64,000 nt of DNA. Origin: Naasia sp. SYSU D00948 (GTDB taxonomy: Bacteria; Actinomycetota; Actinomycetes; Actinomycetales; Microbacteriaceae). The stretch covers positions 1,601,127 through 1,665,126 of the forward strand of contig NZ_JAFMTA010000001.1 of the NCBI RefSeq assembly GCF_017916515.1, in the 5' to 3' direction. Within the stretch, counting starts at the first letter, position 1, and the number at the start of each line of letters is the position of its first letter. This document shows positions 60,500-64,000 of the stretch, one piece after another. A program made the position numbers and the translations under genes. The notes under the pieces were generated by a model. The model was not told where the DNA came from, did not search any database, and worked only from the letters and a program-made list of their open reading frames with translations.

Positions 60500-60517
60500 T
60501 GTCAATTCTGGTTGACA
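60500..60517 (-). promoter_or_regulatory. Operator site 1 of the HTH-ABC operon
   Basis: TGTCAATTCTGGTTGACA, half-sites TGTCAA/TTGACA with 6-bp spacing. It covers the -10 region (CAGAAT, read on the minus strand) up to the start codon. Confidence 0.8.
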
Positions 60518-60528
60518 ACATCCCGCCA

Positions 60529-60546
60529 TGTCAACTGCAGTTGACA
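60529..60546 (-). promoter_or_regulatory. Operator site 2 and -35 box of the HTH-ABC operon
   Basis: TGTCAACTGCAGTTGACA, a perfect 18-bp palindrome. Its left half read on the minus strand is a consensus -35 TTGACA, 18 bp from CAGAAT. The two site centres are 29 bp apart. Confidence 0.85.
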
Positions 60547-60591
60547 GCCGCAGGCGCGCCGAAGGAGTCGGCGTCCCCGGCCGTGCCGCCG

Positions 60592-61980
60592 TCAGCTGAC
60601 GTTGGACTCGTACTCGACGTCCCGCGTCTCCCGAGTGATCAGGAGCGCGACGAGCGTGATGACGGCCATCGCGCTGAGGTACAGCCCGACGAGCCAGGTG
60701 CTGCCCTCCGCCGCCTGCCAGAGCGCGACCGCGATGAACGGCGCCACGGCCGCCCCGAGGATGCTCGACAGGTTGTAGCTGACCGCGGAGCCGGTGTACC
60801 GGACGTTCGTGGGGAAGAGCTCCGGAAGGATCGCGGCCATCGGGCCGAAGGTCAGGCCCATGAGCGAGAAGCCGACGATCAGCAGTGCCATCACGCCGAC
60901 GAACCCGCCGCCGAACAGCGGCACGAACAGCAGCCCGAACGCGATGATGCCGACGGTCGTCCAGATGAGGTGCTTGCGGCGTCCGTACCGCTCCGCGAGG
61001 GGACCCGACACCAGGGTCAGGATGCCGAAGAACACGACGCCGACGATGAGCATGATGAGGAACGCGTTGCGGGTGTAGCCGAGGCCCGGCACGAAGGCCT
61101 CCGCGGCGAACGGCCGGCCGGCCGCCTCCGCCGCGGCCTGGGCGGCCTCGACGGTGGCGGGGGTGGTGCCGTAGGTCAGCGTGAAGGTCGTCATCAGGTA
61201 GAAGAGGACGTACGTCGCGAGCATGACGAACGTCCCGAGGATGAGCGGCCGCCAGCTGGTCTTGAACGCGCGCAGCACCGGCACCTTCGCGACCTCGCCC
61301 TGCTCGAGGACCCGCTGGAAGGCGGGCGTCTCGATGAGCTTGAACCGGACGTACAGGCCCACGATCACGAGGACGGCGCTCGCGAGGAACGGGATGCGCC
61401 AGCCCCACGAGGCGAAGGCGTTGGCGGGCAGCGTCGTGGCGAGGATCAGGAAGACGCCGTTGGCGAGGATGAAGCCGATCGGCGCGCCCAGCTGCGGGAA
61501 GGTGCCGTAGATCGCGCGCTTCCCGGCCGGCGCGTTCTCGGTCGCGAGCAGCGCCGCTCCGCTCCACTCGCCGCCGAGCCCGAGGCCCTGTGCGAAGCGC
61601 ATGAGCACGAGCAGGAGCGGGGCGAGGAGCTCCCAGCCCGGCGTGAGCGCCGTCGGGAGCATGCCGATCACGACGGTCGCGATGCCCATGGTGAGGAGGG
61701 TCGCGACGAGCGCACCCTTGCGGCCGATCTTGTCGCCGAAGTGGCCGAAGAGGACCGAGCCGAGCGGACGGGCGACGAACGCCGCGCCGAACGCGGCGAA
61801 CGACGACAGCAGCGACGTGGTCGGGTCGGCGTTCGGGAAGAAGAGGGCCGGGAAGACCAGCACCGCGGCGGTCGCGTAGACGTAGAAGTCGTAGAACTCG
61901 ATCGACGTGCCGACCAGGCTCGCGATGATCACGCGGGAGCGGGGGTTCGCCTGCGGTCGTGTCTCGGTGTTCGTCGTCAT
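60592..61980 (-). CDS. MHS-family metabolite:proton symporter
   Basis: 462 residues, 12 membrane segments. The start RVIIASLVGTSIEFYDFYVYATAAVLVFPALFFPNADPTTSLLSSF and the loop FGHFGDKIGRKGALVATLL are typical of the MHS (ProP/ShiA-like) branch of the MFS, as is FAQGLGLGGEWSGAALLATENAPAGKRAIYGTFPQLG. These take up compatible solutes, shikimate or dicarboxylates. AGGA immediately upstream of ATG 61980. Substrate unknown. Confidence 0.93.
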   Translation of the reverse strand: MTTNTETRPQANPRSRVIIASLVGTSIEFYDFYVYATAAVLVFPALFFPNADPTTSLLSSFAAFGAAFVARPLGSVLFGHFGDKIGRKGALVATLLTMGIATVVIGMLPTALTPGWELLAPLLLVLMRFAQGLGLGGEWSGAALLATENAPAGKRAIYGTFPQLGAPIGFILANGVFLILATTLPANAFASWGWRIPFLASAVLVIVGLYVRFKLIETPAFQRVLEQGEVAKVPVLRAFKTSWRPLILGTFVMLATYVLFYLMTTFTLTYGTTPATVEAAQAAAEAAGRPFAAEAFVPGLGYTRNAFLIMLIVGVVFFGILTLVSGPLAERYGRRKHLIWTTVGIIAFGLLFVPLFGGGFVGVMALLIVGFSLMGLTFGPMAAILPELFPTNVRYTGSAVSYNLSSILGAAVAPFIAVALWQAAEGSTWLVGLYLSAMAVITLVALLITRETRDVEYESNVS

Positions 61981-62069
61981 AGGTCCTGTCCGGGGTGTTC
62001 CTCTGCTGCTGACCGCCGGGCCTCCTCGACCGACCGATCTACGATACGCCTCCGCATGCGCCGCCCTGA

Positions 62070-62075
62070 CAGGAT
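62070..62075 (+). promoter_or_regulatory. Possible leaderless -10 element of the ribokinase gene
   Basis: CAGGAT followed by 6 nt and the GTG at 62082. Weaker match than the others. Confidence 0.35.
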
Positions 62076-62081
62076 GGGGGC

Positions 62082-62897
62082 GTGGGACGCGTGGTCGTGG
62101 TCGGGTCGCTCAACGTCGACTCGGTCGTGACCGTCGAGCGTCATCCGAAGCCGGGCGAGACGGTGCTCGGCGGCGACCTCCGGACCCTGTGGGGCGGCAA
62201 GGGCGCGAACCAGGCGGTCGCGGCGGCACGGGCGGGCGCCGCCGTGACCATGGTCGGGCGCGTGGGCGACGACGCGTTCGGCGGCCGTTACGTCGACCGC
62301 CTGCGGGAGCTCGGCATCGACGTCACCGGCGTCCGGGTCGACCCGGACGGCGTGACCGGCCATGCCGCGATTGCCGTGGCGGCGGACGGCGAGAACACGA
62401 TCATCGTGTCGCCCGGCGCGAACGGCCGGGTGACCGTCCAGGATCTGGCGCCGGTCGACGCGCTCGGCGACGGCGACGTGCTGCTCGCGCAGCTCGAGCT
62501 CGACCTCGGCGTAGTCGCCGACGCGGCTCGCCGCGCAGCACGCGCCGGGGCTCGGGTCGTGCTCAACCTCGCCCCCTACGCGGACCTCCCGGCGGACGTC
62601 CTGGCTCTCGCGGACCCGGTCGTCGTCAACGAGCACGAGGGCGAGCTGCTCGAGCGCGCGGGACTCCGTCCCCCGTCGCTGCTGACGACGCTCGGCGGCG
62701 ACGGCGCCCGCTGGGGAGACCTCTCGGTGCCCGCGGCACCCGTGGAACGCGTGGTCGACACGACGGGCGCGGGCGACGCGTTCTGCGGCGCCCTGGCTGC
62801 GGCGCTCGCCGCGGGCGCGGACCGTGAGGAGGCGCTCCGCGCGGCGGCAGCGGCGGGCGCGGAGGCGGTCGGCTGGGTCGGCGCTCAGCCCGCCTGA
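62082..62897 (+). CDS. rbsK: Ribokinase / PfkB-family sugar kinase
   Basis: 271 residues, somewhat short for ribokinase (~305). Start VVVVGSLNVDSVVTVERHPKPGET, GGKGANQAVAAARAGA (sugar-binding signature 1), the substrate-lid region, VVNEHEGELL and the catalytic DTTGAGDAFCGALAAAL. It phosphorylates ribose or a similar sugar. Single gene, no transporter next to it in the same direction. Followed by a long hairpin. Confidence 0.9.
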   Translation: MGRVVVVGSLNVDSVVTVERHPKPGETVLGGDLRTLWGGKGANQAVAAARAGAAVTMVGRVGDDAFGGRYVDRLRELGIDVTGVRVDPDGVTGHAAIAVAADGENTIIVSPGANGRVTVQDLAPVDALGDGDVLLAQLELDLGVVADAARRAARAGARVVLNLAPYADLPADVLALADPVVVNEHEGELLERAGLRPPSLLTTLGGDGARWGDLSVPAAPVERVVDTTGAGDAFCGALAAALAAGADREEALRAAAAAGAEAVGWVGAQPA

Positions 62898-62922
62898 CGT
62901 CCGCTGCGCACTCCTGCGCAAC

Positions 62923-62994
62923 GGGAAACGGCAACGCCGGCGACGACCGGCAGCCGTGCACGGTTGCCGATCGTCGCTGCGGTTGCCGTTCTCC
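62923..62994. terminator. Long hairpin between convergent rbsK and ribH
   Basis: Arms of 33 bases with about 26 paired, sharing ACGGCAAC, GCGACGA and CGGCA blocks, around a GTGCAC loop. It starts 26 bp after rbsK and ends 15 bp before the ribH stop, a likely bidirectional terminator. Its build recalls the family A palindromes but the sequence differs. Confidence 0.75.
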
Positions 62995-63009
62995 GCCGGC
63001 CGCTGCGCG

Positions 63010-63492
63010 TCAGCCGAAGCGGAGGCGGCGCAGCGCCAGGGCGGCGCGCACCGCGGCCTCCGCGGCCTCGGCGCCCTTGTCCTCCTTGGAACCCGGCAGG
63101 CCGGCACGGTCGAGGCCCTGCTGCTCGTCGTCCAGGGTCAGCACGCCGAACCCGACCGGCTTGCCCGTGAGCAGCGCGACCTGGGTGAGGCCACTCGTGG
63201 CGGCGTCGGCGACGTAGTCGAAGTGCGGGGTGCCGCCGCGGATGATCACCCCGAGGGCGACCACCGCATCCGCTCCCGCATCCAGTGCCGCCTTGCTCAG
63301 CACGGGCAGCTCGAAGCTGCCGGGGGCGTCGATCTCGGTGACGACCGCTCCGACCTTCTCGAGCGCGCGCCGGGCGCCGGCGCGGAGGCCTTCCGAGATC
63401 TCCTCGTGCCACCTCCCGGCGACGATCGTCACGCGCAGGCCGTGCGCATCGAGGTCCTCGAGGGAGACGCTGGGGGCGCCGTGTCCGCTCAC
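63010..63492 (-). CDS. ribH: 6,7-dimethyl-8-ribityllumazine synthase
   Basis: 160 residues. Penultimate step of riboflavin synthesis. Family motifs: [90 protein letters not shown] (with the catalytic His in TPHFDYV). GTG at 63492 overlaps the upstream ribA stop (GTGA), so the two are coupled in a riboflavin operon read leftwards. Confidence 0.96.
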   Translation of the reverse strand: MSGHGAPSVSLEDLDAHGLRVTIVAGRWHEEISEGLRAGARRALEKVGAVVTEIDAPGSFELPVLSKAALDAGADAVVALGVIIRGGTPHFDYVADAATSGLTQVALLTGKPVGFGVLTLDDEQQGLDRAGLPGSKEDKGAEAAEAAVRAALALRRLRFG

Positions 63493-64000
63493 TGCTGCTG
63501 TCCTTCCAGGGTGGGGAGAGTGCCGGACATCAGGGCGCCCGCGTCGATCGCGTGCCCCATCCGGTCGCGCTTGGTCTCCAGGTAGCTCTCGTTCTGCGGC
63601 GTCACGCCGACGACGAGCGGGACGCGCCCGATCACGTCCACGCCGTACTGCTCCAGCTGCCGCACCTTCTCGGGATTGTTGGTGAGCAGCCGGACCTCGG
63701 TGAGGCCGAGATCCGCGAGGATGGCGCTCGCCGCGCCGTAGTCGCGCGCGTCCGCGGGCAGCCCGAGCGCGAGGTTGGCGTCGAGCGTGTCGAGCCCCTC
63801 CTCCTGCAGCCGGTAGGCGCGCAGCTTGTTGATCAGGCCGATGCCGCGGCCCTCCTGCCCGCGCAGGTAGACCACGACGCCGCCGTCGCGCTGGATCACC
63901 TCGAGCGCGGCGTCGAGCTGCGGACCGCACTCGCATTTCAGGGATCCGAACGCCTCGCCCGTGAGGCACTCGGAGTGCACCCGGACGAGGGCGCCCGGCT
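63489..64000 (-). CDS. ribA: GTP cyclohydrolase II domain (3' end; possibly bifunctional ribBA)
   Basis: Partial: the frame stays open to the window edge. The visible 170 residues are the RibA domain: [24 protein letters not shown] (three zinc-binding Cys, CLTG and CECG), [23 protein letters not shown] (catalytic Arg/Asp region) and the nucleotide-binding [15 protein letters not shown]. It opens GTP to start riboflavin synthesis. In actinobacteria it is usually fused to a RibB domain, which would lie outside the window. Confidence 0.95.
   Translation of the reverse strand, partial: PGALVRVHSECLTGEAFGSLKCECGPQLDAALEVIQRDGGVVVYLRGQEGRGIGLINKLRAYRLQEEGLDTLDANLALGLPADARDYGAASAILADLGLTEVRLLTNNPEKVRQLEQYGVDVIGRVPLVVGVTPQNESYLETKRDRMGHAIDAGALMSGTLPTLEGQQQ

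Overview
The window is a dense, very GC-rich stretch of actinobacterial chromosome, most likely from the family Microbacteriaceae (genus not resolved). The evidence is the topA-tmk-holB gene order beside a Tad pilus locus and a 6C small RNA, a mycothiol-type arsenate reductase, small Microbacteriaceae-type proteins (DUF7882-like, DUF6766), heavy use of GTG starts, 4-bp ATGA/GTGA gene overlaps, and many -10 hexamers placed so that mRNAs would begin at the start codon. No prophage, transposase, integrase or CRISPR array is visible.

Layout. 1-3166: end of a histidine kinase, a membrane protein that looks like a degenerate kinase, a LuxR-type response regulator and thymidine kinase. 3213-9841: tRNA-Pro, metallophosphoesterase, a PASTA-type class A penicillin-binding protein, a small DUF4177 protein, RidA and acetyl-CoA synthetase. 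9991-14678: 6C RNA and a compact Tad/Flp pilus locus (TadA, a TadB-TadC fusion, Flp-type prepilin, two TadE-like proteins) interrupted by an MFS transporter. 14836-20829: topA, tmk, holB and a lipoprotein alpha/beta hydrolase in one operon, then tRNA-Thr. 20979-23830: a loosely packed accessory patch with small lineage-specific genes. 23831-41930: mixed metabolic and membrane genes, including a GntR/GH2/ThuA sugar module, arsenate reductase with an SDR, a lipoprotein / 27-residue membrane peptide / DUF6766 operon, an epimerase gene bracketed by palindromic repeats, and an AraC regulator with a serine hydrolase.

42118-54089 is the most striking functional block: two TIM-barrel sugar isomerase/epimerase-like proteins, three Gfo/Idh/MocA oxidoreductases, a DUF6807 (PmoA-type) protein, a sugar ABC importer without its ATPase, an aldo/keto reductase and a ThuA-like protein. 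The core (42118-50363) reads as one operon diverging from the AraC gene across a large palindromic operator. The gene set fits uptake and oxidative (keto-sugar) breakdown of a glycoside, but the substrate cannot be told from sequence. 54099-64000 carries dacB, a PhzF-family protein, nicotinamidase, a DUF559 nuclease-like gene flanked by mirrored 19-bp repeat arrays, an ABC exporter with its own HTH regulator and twin operators, an MHS-type transporter, a ribokinase and the end of a riboflavin operon (ribA, ribH).

The main non-gene signals are two families of palindromic intergenic repeats, several clear operators, and a recurring leaderless promoter layout.
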